64,000 nucleotides of DNA from Bradyrhizobium diazoefficiens USDA 110 (lineage in GTDB: Bacteria > Pseudomonadota > Alphaproteobacteria > Rhizobiales > Xanthobacteraceae): NCBI RefSeq assembly GCF_000011365.1, contig NC_004463.1, positions 2,466,001 through 2,530,000 of the forward strand, in the 5' to 3' direction. Below, piece by piece: positions 27,319 to 35,034 of the stretch. Position 1 is the stretch's first letter. Every line of letters starts with the position of its first letter. The position numbers and the translations under genes are program-made. A model generated the notes under the pieces. That model worked only from the letters and a program-made list of their open reading frames with translations, ran no database searches and had not been told where the DNA came from.

Positions 27319-29846
27319 GGTTCGCTTTCCCCATTCAGCCGATGCCGGACGAGTGCCTCGGTGGACTTGTCCTGCGTGCGACGGCGTCCAACTTCCGCAG
27401 AAGTCCGCTGACCGCCCTGCGAAGTGCCGGTATCGTCACGCACAAGCCCCAGTCGCTTTGCAGCAGATCGCCGGATCTCGCGAAGACGATCGCTGACTTC
27501 GTCGGCACGGCGGATGTCGTGAGCGTGGCGACCAAATTCCATCCTCAATTGGATGAGCATGCCGGGAGGATTGATTTTTTCGGAGAACCCCTTCGGGCGT
27601 TTTACCGGGATGCCCAGAAACGTCGCGTCTCCCCCCGCGCGCTCAAGCTCGGCGGATGGATGCGCGCAATGTGGTCGGTGAAGTTATTCGGGTTCGACCC
27701 AGCCACTAAGGAGACGCTAATCGATTCTTGCCCGGTCTGCGCCAAGCCGCTCGGATGGACGGTGACCTACGGCGTCGCCTTTTGCGATCACTGCTATCGA
27801 CCGGAAAAATTCTTGGGCGCGATCTGGAAGTATCCGGGAGTTGATCTGCGTGATTTCCCGCAACCGATGGTCGAGGTGAACGATCTCCAGGCGCTTGATT
27901 TCGTCACGAACTTGATCGACCCGGCGCCGGGAAGGAAAGAGGTCGCCCGGCGCCTTGTCCCGGAAATGTGGTCCGACTTGTCGAATGGAGATATATTCGA
28001 AGTTGTGCTCCACTTTGCGAGCATGCAGCTTGCCGAGAGCTGGGACACGAAGCGCAACGCCATCCGCAGAAGGGCGAAATCCGGCGAGGGCTGGGATAAG
28101 TTCACGCCCGAGGTGCTGTCCGTTGCAGGGCGCGCCCTCATCGACGGGGCAGCAGGCCTCGAGCGGTTCGGCGACTTCCTGCGTGATCAAAGTAAGGAAA
28201 AGTCCCGCGAGAGGACGTATGGATGGTTTAGCGAGCTCGGGCCGCTCGGCATCATGGACCGGAACCTGTGCGCTTCGGCGAGAATGATCCTCGGTAACGC
28301 GGTGACGACGTATTTCGAAACTCGCAGCGATCCCGACATGAAGCCCATCGCCCACCTCGCCGAGAAATACGGCGTTCTCCGGTCGGGACTTAGCGAGCTC
28401 GTCAAGAGCGGCCTGATTCCGGCGATCAAATTCGACAACCTTGAGAAATCTCCCGTTCTGGTTTCGGAGAAGGCGTTCAAGCCGATCGCCGAGCGGAAGC
28501 AGGAAGTTATTTCGGGAACGATGACGGCACCCAGGGTCGGCGTCCATCTAAAGGATCTCGAAGAGCTCGAAAAAATCGGACTGCTTGTCCGCGTCGATGG
28601 TCCAGTGCTCAAGCTTCTGCGATCGTCCGTCTACTACACGAAGAGTTCCGTTGATGACTTGGCCGCGAAAATTTCGCAGAAGGCGGTAGTCGATGAGGGC
28701 GACGACACGGTTCGGCTGAGAGTCGCCTTGCGATCGGTCGGCGCTCGGAGCGTGCCATGGGCGGTCATAGTGGCGGCGATCGCCGACGGTCGCCTGGCCG
28801 TGACGACCGTGAAGCCGTCTGCCATCTCGTTGGGTGAGAGGTTGGCGATCCGTGACCTGAGCTCTTTGCGGCAGTTGATCGAAGAGCGAATGGCCGAAGC
28901 TACCCCATCGCTGCAATGGGTCGGCAAGTTCGAAGCTGCGGAGCTGCTGGGCACAAACGATGTAGCGGTGTGGCGCCTCGCGAAGGTCGGAAAGCTGAAG
29001 CAGCACGCCGACGCGCCCGTAAATTCTCCGTTCAAACGCGCTGAAATCGAAAGGTTGGCGAAGGAGACAATCTTCACGCCGGAGATCGTTCGGATCGGCC
29101 GGTTCCGGACCTACCGCGAAGCATCGACGTGGCTCGCGAACCAGGGGCTGAATCCGGTTCTTGAGCTCAAGAAGGCCGGATGGAAGGTGTACTTTCGCGC
29201 GAAGGTCGAGATGGCCCTTAGCGCCAGGATCGAGCAATTGCCGAAGCCCGAGCGGAAATTGCCACCTCCTCGCCCGAAAGGCATTCTTCACGGACCGGAA
29301 TCTCCAGAGGGGCGCGCGGCCGCGAGGCAGGAGGCGCAAGACCATACGCGCATCGGCTATGCAACCGCGGCCTCCGTGCTCGGTTGCTCGATTTTTGCCG
29401 TTCAGAGATTGGTGGCCATCGGGAAACTGATTGCAGACGCCACGGTCACCCCGTTCGAACGTCGGCATGTCGAGGCGTTGGCGAAGGCGGCAATCTTCCT
29501 GCCGGAGATCATGGCGCGCTCGGGCTACAAGCAGGATCGGAACGTCATCAAATGGCTGAACGCCAACGAAGTTCGGCCGGTGCTTCGGCTGAAAGAGAAT
29601 AAGGTGCCGATGTTCGATCGGACCGCCGTCGAGAATATTCTGGGACGCCCGGTCTCAATCGGAAACGCATACCCCAAGGAGACAAAACGCAGACTGCTTG
29701 CGCTGGTGGATGGTGGAAGCAGCGTCCATCAGGCCTCAAAGACTTGCGATGTCGAATATACGACGGCGAAGGCTTGGGTGAGGGCTAGGCGATCGCTACT
29801 CCTCAAGACGCCAGTCGCTGGCGTATCTCGGATGCATCTTGGGTAA
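27315..29846 (+). CDS. tniQ: Long TniQ/TnsD-type target selector with duplicated DNA-binding unit
   Basis: An 843-residue protein. The N-terminus FPIQPMPDECLGGLVLR is the TniQ start. A zinc site follows at Cys139, Cys142, Cys157 and Cys160. Residues about 350-470 contain winged-helix-like segments (AEKYGVLRSGLSELVKSG). Two clear repeats follow: one near 535-650 (AAELLGTNDVAVWRLAKVGKL) and one near 678-775 (AASVLGCSIFAVQRLVAIGKL), each with an IERLAKETIF / VEALAKAAIF second helix and a closing wing. A last helix-turn-helix is at about 790-830. Tn5053 TniQ is about 400 residues, so this is a TnsD-like long form that should recognise a fixed DNA site. The nearby tRNA gene is the obvious candidate. 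Confidence 0.88.
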   Translation: MRFAFPIQPMPDECLGGLVLRATASNFRRSPLTALRSAGIVTHKPQSLCSRSPDLAKTIADFVGTADVVSVATKFHPQLDEHAGRIDFFGEPLRAFYRDAQKRRVSPRALKLGGWMRAMWSVKLFGFDPATKETLIDSCPVCAKPLGWTVTYGVAFCDHCYRPEKFLGAIWKYPGVDLRDFPQPMVEVNDLQALDFVTNLIDPAPGRKEVARRLVPEMWSDLSNGDIFEVVLHFASMQLAESWDTKRNAIRRRAKSGEGWDKFTPEVLSVAGRALIDGAAGLERFGDFLRDQSKEKSRERTYGWFSELGPLGIMDRNLCASARMILGNAVTTYFETRSDPDMKPIAHLAEKYGVLRSGLSELVKSGLIPAIKFDNLEKSPVLVSEKAFKPIAERKQEVISGTMTAPRVGVHLKDLEELEKIGLLVRVDGPVLKLLRSSVYYTKSSVDDLAAKISQKAVVDEGDDTVRLRVALRSVGARSVPWAVIVAAIADGRLAVTTVKPSAISLGERLAIRDLSSLRQLIEERMAEATPSLQWVGKFEAAELLGTNDVAVWRLAKVGKLKQHADAPVNSPFKRAEIERLAKETIFTPEIVRIGRFRTYREASTWLANQGLNPVLELKKAGWKVYFRAKVEMALSARIEQLPKPERKLPPPRPKGILHGPESPEGRAAARQEAQDHTRIGYATAASVLGCSIFAVQRLVAIGKLIADATVTPFERRHVEALAKAAIFLPEIMARSGYKQDRNVIKWLNANEVRPVLRLKENKVPMFDRTAVENILGRPVSIGNAYPKETKRRLLALVDGGSSVHQASKTCDVEYTTAKAWVRARRSLLLKTPVAGVSRMHLG

Positions 29847-30476
29847 GTCGGAGAATCTCTTGGGCGTGCCGGTGCGCTGACGCTGCCTGATACGATGCGC
29901 CCAAACCTGCGATCTTGTAATCCGGTCGCGGCGCACCTTCAGCTTGACGCGATCCAACTCGCGGAGCGGCGTGACGGGAATCGCCTTCAACACCGCCTTT
30001 TTTGCTTCGATCACTTCCGGAAATGGATCCACAGCGCCGTCGCGACGTTTCAGCGTCAGGGCGTACAGATAGAGATGCTCTATCGTCGCGAATATCTCCG
30101 CGAGAGCACCTCCGAGGGTGTTGGTCACGCCAGAGCGGTTCTGCTTCCGGGCGGCATGACCGTTCTCCTCTTGAGCAGTCGTTTTTTCCGCAATACGTTT
30201 TCTAAAAAGGGGACCGAAGCGCTTCTCGATCACTTTCAGCCGCTTCTGGACTTGCCCCGAGTTCAGTTTTGCGGCTTCGGAGGTTGCTTCGAGGCCATTC
30301 CTGGGCTGGATTTGGCATTGGTCGACCACCGTGACCCAGAGGAATAGATCCGCCAGCGAGATGTCGTGCTCGCGCTCGGTCCGCTTCCGCTTCGATTTCG
30401 AATCCTTCTTCGTTGCCGAGGATTTTGCGGCTCGTTTCGCCGGAACTCCTTTCACTGATCGTCCCCCATTCCCCAT
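29796..30476 (-). CDS. Basic protein with LysR-like helix-turn-helix
   Basis: A 226-residue protein that converges on tniQ and overlaps its last 51 bp. The first 40 residues are very Lys/Arg/Ser-rich. Residues about 42-90 (LADLFLWVTVVDQCQI then EAAKLNSGQVQKRLKVIEKRFG) look like a LysR-type helix-turn-helix plus the linker helix. The rest is helical and basic, with no ligand-binding domain. Residue content fits a DNA-binding protein, perhaps an architectural or regulatory factor of the transposon right end. A GTG 21 bp inside has a better ribosome site (GGGGGA) and is an alternative start. Confidence 0.55.
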   Translation of the reverse strand: MGNGGRSVKGVPAKRAAKSSATKKDSKSKRKRTEREHDISLADLFLWVTVVDQCQIQPRNGLEATSEAAKLNSGQVQKRLKVIEKRFGPLFRKRIAEKTTAQEENGHAARKQNRSGVTNTLGGALAEIFATIEHLYLYALTLKRRDGAVDPFPEVIEAKKAVLKAIPVTPLRELDRVKLKVRRDRITRSQVWAHRIRQRQRTGTPKRFSDLPKMHPRYASDWRLEE

Positions 30477-30984
30477 CCCCGAGGAGGCTAAGGGAAGAAG
30501 GTGAGTGGTTCGCTAACGTTTGAATCGAAACCGTCCAATCGCGCTCGCCGCGCCAAAACTGATAACTTGTCAGAATATCGGAGTCGCGTTTTCCGAGGCG
30601 ACAGACTAGGGTGTTTTTGGCGGCGGTGGACTGAAGTGCGAAGGATCTAGAGACGGTTTTCGGCGAGACCGGTGGAGACGATTGAGGCGGAATCGTACTT
30701 GACCTGGTCTACCCGGGCAGAGGCAGGAAAATCGGCGGGAGGCTCCGGTTTTCAAGCGTCGGACCTGATCTAGGACGGAAGTGCCGAACGGGTTGGGCGA
30801 CTCAACTTTGAGCAGTAGGGCCTGATCAGTGGCGAAGTAGGCTGGGCTGCCCAGGACGAACGTGGTTCGCTTTCAAATCTTTTGTCGGCAATAGCCCGGT
30901 AACCATTGGTTAACCGGGCAATTGCCGTTTGCGCATCTGGCCTACACGCCGGGTGGGTCGGGCCAATTACCCTAAATCAGCAAA
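30477..30984. other. Gene-free DNA inside the transposon right end
   Basis: No gene or CRISPR array is seen. The main feature is the long hairpin at 30887-30926. Several GC-rich short repeats such as GGACCTGATCTAGGAC are present but not regular. The promoter for the minus-strand basic protein should lie near 30480-30560. Confidence 0.5.
30887..30926. repeat. Long near-perfect hairpin near the transposon right end
   Basis: GGCAATAGCCCGGTAACCA on the left pairs with TTGGTTAACCGGGCAATTGCC on the right except for small bulges. This makes a stem of about 20 bp with almost no loop. T-rich DNA flanks it on the left. It could be a terminator that shields the end from internal transcription, or a protein site. 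Confidence 0.55.
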
Positions 30985-31086
30985 ATCGACTCGTGATTTC
31001 TTGGAAATCGGCGAAATCGACTCACGATTCTTGGTAAATCGACTCACGATCGTTTGGAATCGACTCGGACCAAATTTGGCGCGACA
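30985..31086 (-). repeat. Transposon right end with four ATCGACTC sites
   Basis: ATCGACTC, the complement of the left-end GAGTCGAT, occurs at 30985, 31016, 31038 and 31059. The last is 20 bp from the tip at 31086, matching the left-end offset. Spacings from the tip inward are 21, 22 and 31 bp, tighter than at the left. This left-right asymmetry is usual for Tn7-like ends. Confidence 0.85.
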
Positions 31087-31100
31087 CGAAGGGCGAAGCG

Positions 31101-31149
31101 TGGTGGGCCCGGCAGGACTCGAACCTGCAACCAGACCGTTATGAGCGGC
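31101..31149 (-). repeat. 49-bp attachment-type repeat inside the tRNA gene
   Basis: Identical to 7140-7188. It spans the tRNA 3' half from the anticodon stem to CCA. The pair defines the outer limits of the accessory region. Confidence 0.85.
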
Positions 31150-31176
31150 CGGCTCTAACCATTGAGCTACAGGCCC
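31101..31176 (-). tRNA. tRNA with anticodon CAT, probably tRNA-Ile2 (lysidine type)
   Basis: A full cloverleaf with encoded CCA can be drawn. The acceptor GGGCCTG pairs with CGGGCCC and the D arm is GCTC/GAGC. The anticodon stem GGCCG/CGGTC carries loop CTCATAA, and the T arm is GCAGG-TTCGAGT-CCTGC. Base pairs C4-G69 and C5-G68 match the TilS-recognised tRNA-Ile2 rather than elongator Met, but Met cannot be excluded. Its 3' half is duplicated at 7140-7188 and the transposon ends 14 bp beyond its CCA. Confidence 0.92.
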
Positions 31177-31525
31177 CGCCGCGAGACGGCCGCGGGAATG
31201 CGTGCGGCCGGCAACGGTGCGCGGTTCGTTTACAAGGCTGGAGGCGAGGGTGCAATGCCGGCCCTGGCGGATCGGGAACGCCGATGCGGCACCGCAGGTG
31301 ATTTTCGAATACCCGAAACTTGCGATGATGCCCTTATAGTCCTGTTTTGCCCGACGGCGCAAATCGGCTCCGGCACGGTTCGTGGGGTCGCTTCCATAAC
31401 CCCTTGTAATTGCTAGCCTCGTCTACTGTGCATGGGGTTGTTTTCGCAGTTTTTGATTTGAAGGGGCCTGTCGGCCCCCTTAAACGTCCTGTCGACGCGC
31501 GGCAAGCCCGGCCGCGGAGCCGCCG
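31177..31525. other. Gap between the tRNA and the TctC-type gene
   Basis: No gene is supported. The tRNA promoter must lie in the first part, reading leftwards. A hairpin at 31461-31481 probably ends the solute-binding gene that follows on the minus strand. Confidence 0.5.
31461..31481 (-). terminator. Hairpin downstream of the TctC-type gene
   Basis: AAGGGGCC and GGCCCCCTT form an 8-bp stem with a TGTC loop about 45 bp after the minus-strand stop at 31526. AT-rich DNA follows on that strand. A Rho-independent terminator is likely. Confidence 0.55.
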
Positions 31526-32500
31526 CTAGTCCACCGAGACCCCGGCGAACTCCACCACCTTGCGCCACTTCTCCGTCTCGTCCACGACCAGCTTGCCGAA
31601 CTCGGCCGGCGTCATCGGTTTGGGGATGCCGCCGGTCTCCGCGAGGCGGGCCACCAGCTTGGGGTCCTTCAGCGCCTCGCCGACGGCCTTGTTGAGGATC
31701 TCGATCACCTCTGGCGGCGTGCCCTTCGGCGCGGAGATGCCGTAGAAGCCGACCGATTCGAAGCCGGGCACGGTCTCGGCGATCGCAGGCACGTCGGGCA
31801 CGCTTGGCCAGCGCTTCGGCGAGGTCACGCCGAGCGCGCGGACATTGCCGCCCTTGGCCTGCTCCAGCGCGGACGGCAGATTGTCGAAGATCAGCTGCAC
31901 CTTGTTGGAGATGATGTCGGGGAAGGCGATCGCCGAGCCGCGATAGGGCACGTGCACCATGTCGCATTTGGTCATCACCTTGAACAGCTCCGCCGACATG
32001 TGCACCGAGGTGCCGTTGCCGGACGAGGCAAAGGAGATCTTCCCGGGATTGGCCTTGCAGTAGTCGATGAACTCCTGAACCGTCTTCACGGGCATCGCGT
32101 TGGAGACGACCAGCATGTTGGTGAGCTGCATGATGCTCGCGACCGGCACGGTGTCGCGCAGGAAGTCGTAAGGCAGCTTCTTGTAGAGCGAGGTCGAGAT
32201 CGCGTTGTTGGGCGCGACGAACAGCAGCGTGTAGCCGTCGGGGGCTGCGTTGATCGCGGCGGCGGCGGCGATGTTGCCGCCGGAGCCGGCGCGGTTCTCG
32301 ACGACGAATTGCTGGCCGAGATGGTCCGACAGCCACTGCGCCATGATCCGCGCCACGATGTCGACCGGGCCGCCGGCGGCGAAGCCGATCATCCAGTGCA
32401 CGGGGCGGTCGGGATATGCGGCGGAGGCAGGAGGTGCGGCGCTGAAAAGACTTAAGAGAAAAACCAGCCCGAAAACATAGTTACGCAAAATTCGCAACAT
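31526..32500 (-). CDS. Tripartite tricarboxylate transporter substrate-binding protein (TctC/Bug)
   Basis: A 324-residue periplasmic protein. After the signal (ending PASA) come YPDRPVHWMIGFAAGGPVD and VVENRAGSGGNIAAAA, the two ligand loops of the Bug/TctC family. GTSPKRWPSVPDVPAI then gives the typical C-terminal pattern. GGGAGGCGTC precedes ATG 32500. No membrane subunits (TctA/TctB) are adjacent, which is common for the many orphan Bug proteins of such bacteria. It would bind a carboxylate; which one is unknown. Confidence 0.9.
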   Translation of the reverse strand: MLRILRNYVFGLVFLLSLFSAAPPASAAYPDRPVHWMIGFAAGGPVDIVARIMAQWLSDHLGQQFVVENRAGSGGNIAAAAAINAAPDGYTLLFVAPNNAISTSLYKKLPYDFLRDTVPVASIMQLTNMLVVSNAMPVKTVQEFIDYCKANPGKISFASSGNGTSVHMSAELFKVMTKCDMVHVPYRGSAIAFPDIISNKVQLIFDNLPSALEQAKGGNVRALGVTSPKRWPSVPDVPAIAETVPGFESVGFYGISAPKGTPPEVIEILNKAVGEALKDPKLVARLAETGGIPKPMTPAEFGKLVVDETEKWRKVVEFAGVSVD

Positions 32501-32607
32501 GACGCCTCCCATTGCATTATTGTCGTTGGGCTGCATGCTTTCACAAAATCGGGCCGCTGCCTACATCGTCGCAAGTCGGTGTTGACGCAGGTCCGCCGGG
32601 AACGACC

Positions 32608-33570
32608 ATGAGATTCGCGATCATCCTTCTCGCCGCGGCGCTGCTCTTAAGCCCCGCTGCTGCTCAAACCGGAGGCACGGCCATTCCGACCACGACACTC
32701 AGCCTCGGCACCGCAACGCCCGGCGGCGGCTTCCCGCTCTACGGCAACGCCTTTGCGGAGGTGATGAACGCGGCCGATCCGCAAATCACCATCGCACCCC
32801 GCAACACCAAGGGCAGCAACGAGAACATTCCGCTGTTGGAGAAGGGCGAGCTCGATCTCGCCTTGGTCGCGGGCGAGCCGGCCTACGAGGCCTTCGCCGG
32901 CATCGGCCGTGCGAAGGTGCGGCTGAAGATTCTCACCGCGATCTATTCCAACCCCGGCATGTTCGTGGTGCGGGCCGACAGCCCCTACAAGACCATTCGC
33001 GATCTCGTTGGCCAGCCTGTTGCGTTCGGCGCCAAGGGCTCGGGCCTGCCGATCCTCGCGCGCTACGTGCTCGATGGCCTCGGGCTGAGGCAGGACGAGG
33101 ATTTCAAGGCCGTCTATCTCGACCGCGCCGGCGACGGCCCCGCGATGGTCGAGGACGGACGCGTCGCCGCGCTGTGGGGCGCCGGCATCGGCTGGCCCGG
33201 CTTTGCCGCGGTGGCATCGAGCGCATCAGGCGCGCGCTTCATCGCGCCCAGCGAGGAAGAGGTCACGCGCATCCGCGCCAAGCATTCGTTCCTGAAGCCG
33301 ATGATCGTGCCCGCCGGCAGCTACCCGAAGCAGGCCGAGCCGATCGCCTCGCTCGGTTCGTGGAGTTTTGTCCTCACGCGCGAGGATCTGCCGGACGATG
33401 TCGCCTACCGGCTGGCGAAGACGCTGCATGGCGTGGAGGCGACGTTCTGCAAGAAGCTCGCGCAGGCCTGCGAGACGACCGCGGCGAACACCGTCGCGGC
33501 CGCGCCGAAGCCGGAGCTGATTCATCCGGGCGTGATGAAGTACTTTCGCGAGATCGGGGTGGTGAAATGA
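32608..33570 (+). CDS. TAXI-family TRAP transporter solute-binding protein
   Basis: A 320-residue protein with a signal peptide ending AAAQ. The opening LSLGTATPGGGFPLYGNA and the later TKGSNENIPLLEKGELDLALV match TAXI-type TRAP receptors. The C-terminus HPGVMKYFREIG is typical too. It is divergent from the TctC gene, sharing a roughly 110-bp promoter region. No TRAP membrane subunit is nearby. It is a high-affinity organic-acid or amino-acid receptor by family. Confidence 0.85.
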   Translation: MRFAIILLAAALLLSPAAAQTGGTAIPTTTLSLGTATPGGGFPLYGNAFAEVMNAADPQITIAPRNTKGSNENIPLLEKGELDLALVAGEPAYEAFAGIGRAKVRLKILTAIYSNPGMFVVRADSPYKTIRDLVGQPVAFGAKGSGLPILARYVLDGLGLRQDEDFKAVYLDRAGDGPAMVEDGRVAALWGAGIGWPGFAAVASSASGARFIAPSEEEVTRIRAKHSFLKPMIVPAGSYPKQAEPIASLGSWSFVLTREDLPDDVAYRLAKTLHGVEATFCKKLAQACETTAANTVAAAPKPELIHPGVMKYFREIGVVK

Positions 33571-33590
33571 CGGTCGCTCCCTAAGCGGCC

Positions 33591-33689
33591 GTCATTCCGG
33601 GGCGCGCAAAGCGCGAACCCGGAATCTCGAGATTCTCAGGTGCGCAATTGCGCACCGTAGTTCGGTGCTTTGCACCGCCCCGGAATGAC
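33591..33689. repeat. Interspersed palindromic repeat
   Basis: The arms GTCATTCCGGGGCG and CGCCCCGGAATGAC are exact complements 71 bp apart. Smaller hairpins lie inside (GCGCAATTGCGC). The adjacent GATCGCTTTAAGCGATC forms a further hairpin just past the next gene's stop. This resembles dispersed repeats found in Bradyrhizobium and relatives. Confidence 0.8.
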
Positions 33690-33707
33690 GATCGCTTTAA
33701 GCGATCG

Positions 33708-34937
33708 TCACTTCTTCACCATCGCACACGCCGGGTCCGGCGGCCCGAACGCCTTGTCGCCCGAGATGGTCGTGAGGATCTTGTAATAGTCCCACGGGTA
33801 TTTGCTTTCCTCCGGCGTCTTCACCTGCACCAGCCAGAGGTCGTGCACCATCAGATTGTCCTCGCGCAGCTTGCCGTTGCGGGCGAAGAAATCCTCGATC
33901 GGCTTTTCCCGCATCTTCGCGGCGACCTTGAGCGGATCATCGGTGCCGGTCTCCTTGACGGCGTTGAGATAGTGCATCACGCTCGAATAGACGCCGGCCT
34001 GCCACATCGACGGCATCTTGTTCATCTTGGCGAAATAGCGCTTCGACCATTCGCGCGTCTTGTCGTCCATGTCCCAGTAGAACGAGGTGGTCAGCAACAG
34101 GCCTTGCGCCGCCTGCAGGCCGAGGCCGTGGATGTCGGTGATCAGCGCCAGCAGCGCCGCCATCTGCTGGCCGCCCTTGAACACGCCGAACTCCGAGCCA
34201 GTCTTGATCTCGTTCATGTTGTTCGGGGGGCCTGCCGCAATGCCGATGATCTTGGCCTTGGAGGCCTGCGCCTGCAGCACGAACGATGAGAGGTCGGGCG
34301 TTGCCAGCGGCGGCTTCACCGAGCCCAGCACCTTGCCGCCATTGGCGGTGACGACGCTGGAGGCATCGCGCTCCAGCGAATGGCCGAAGGCGTAGTCGTC
34401 GGTGATGAAGAACCAGCTGTCGCCGCCGCGCTTGACCACGGCATCCGCGGTGCCGACCGCGAGCGCGCGGGTGTCGAACACCCACTGGATCGCGTAAGGA
34501 GAGCAGAACTTGCCGTGGAAATCGGCGGTGCCGGTGGAGTGGGTGATGAACAGCCGCTTCTTCTCGTTGGCGATGTTCTGCACCGCGAGCCCGACCGCCG
34601 AGACCGGCACGTCGACGATCAGATCGACCTGGTCGACGTCGTACCAGCGCCGCGCGATGGCGCCGCCGATATCGGCCTTGAGCTGGTGGTCGCCGATCAC
34701 GATGCTGATCGGCTTGCCGAGCACGGTGCCGCCGAAATCGTCGATCGCCATCTGCGCCGCCGTCACCGAGCCCTGGCCGGTCGGCGCGGAAGCGGGACCG
34801 TTCATGTCGGTGAGCACGCCGATCTTGACGACGTTGTCGGAAACCTGCGCCATTGCGGCGCCCGGCAGCAGGGCTGCCGCCAAGAACGTCGCTGCAAAGC
34901 CGGCCGCGACCGGCAGTCCAAATCTTGCTGGATTCAC
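33708..34937 (-). CDS. ABC transporter substrate-binding protein (branched-chain amino acid/amide type)
   Basis: A 409-residue Peripla_BP_6 protein. The signal peptide ends GAAMAQ, followed by VVKIGVLTDMNGP, the family's first strand. Later ITHSTGTADFHGKFC and DDYAFGHSLERDA mark the ligand cleft. Start is GTG with GGGGAGGACAAGC just upstream. No permease or ATPase gene is beside it. Relatives bind amides, aromatic acids or amino acids; ligand not predictable here. Confidence 0.9.
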   Translation of the reverse strand: MNPARFGLPVAAGFAATFLAAALLPGAAMAQVSDNVVKIGVLTDMNGPASAPTGQGSVTAAQMAIDDFGGTVLGKPISIVIGDHQLKADIGGAIARRWYDVDQVDLIVDVPVSAVGLAVQNIANEKKRLFITHSTGTADFHGKFCSPYAIQWVFDTRALAVGTADAVVKRGGDSWFFITDDYAFGHSLERDASSVVTANGGKVLGSVKPPLATPDLSSFVLQAQASKAKIIGIAAGPPNNMNEIKTGSEFGVFKGGQQMAALLALITDIHGLGLQAAQGLLLTTSFYWDMDDKTREWSKRYFAKMNKMPSMWQAGVYSSVMHYLNAVKETGTDDPLKVAAKMREKPIEDFFARNGKLREDNLMVHDLWLVQVKTPEESKYPWDYYKILTTISGDKAFGPPDPACAMVKK

Positions 34938-35034
34938 GCTTGTCCTCCCCTGATCCGGCTCGTTGGCCGGTGTTGCCCGGGTATGCCCGGCTGAATTGGT
35001 TTCTTTTGCAACTATTTGGGGGCGGGCGTCAATG

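Larger units (their letters stand above)
13550..31086 (+). mobile_element. 17.5-kb Tn7/Tn5053-type transposon, boundaries resolved
   Basis: The left end starts TGTCGGGACC and the right end finishes ...GCGACA. Read inward, both ends have TGTCG and, after exactly 19 bp, the same CGAGTCGATT. Further GAGTCGAT copies lie at both ends in opposite orientation. The element is flanked by a perfect 5-bp duplication, CGAAG at 13545-13549 and 31087-31091, which is the duplication size of Tn7 and Tn5053/Tn402 families. It carries tniB and tniQ but no tniA/tnsB, tnsA or resolvase. The right end lies 14 bp from the 3' end of the CAT-anticodon tRNA gene. Confidence 0.9.

Noticed and set aside
30477..30984. 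Possible CRISPR array for a CRISPR-associated transposon
   Set aside because: No regularly spaced direct repeats of 25-40 bp are present, and no cas gene lies in the element.
7189..31100. Integrase gene for the tRNA-bounded island
   Set aside because: No protein has the tyrosine recombinase R...HxxR...Y pattern or serine recombinase motifs; only the attachment-type repeat is seen.
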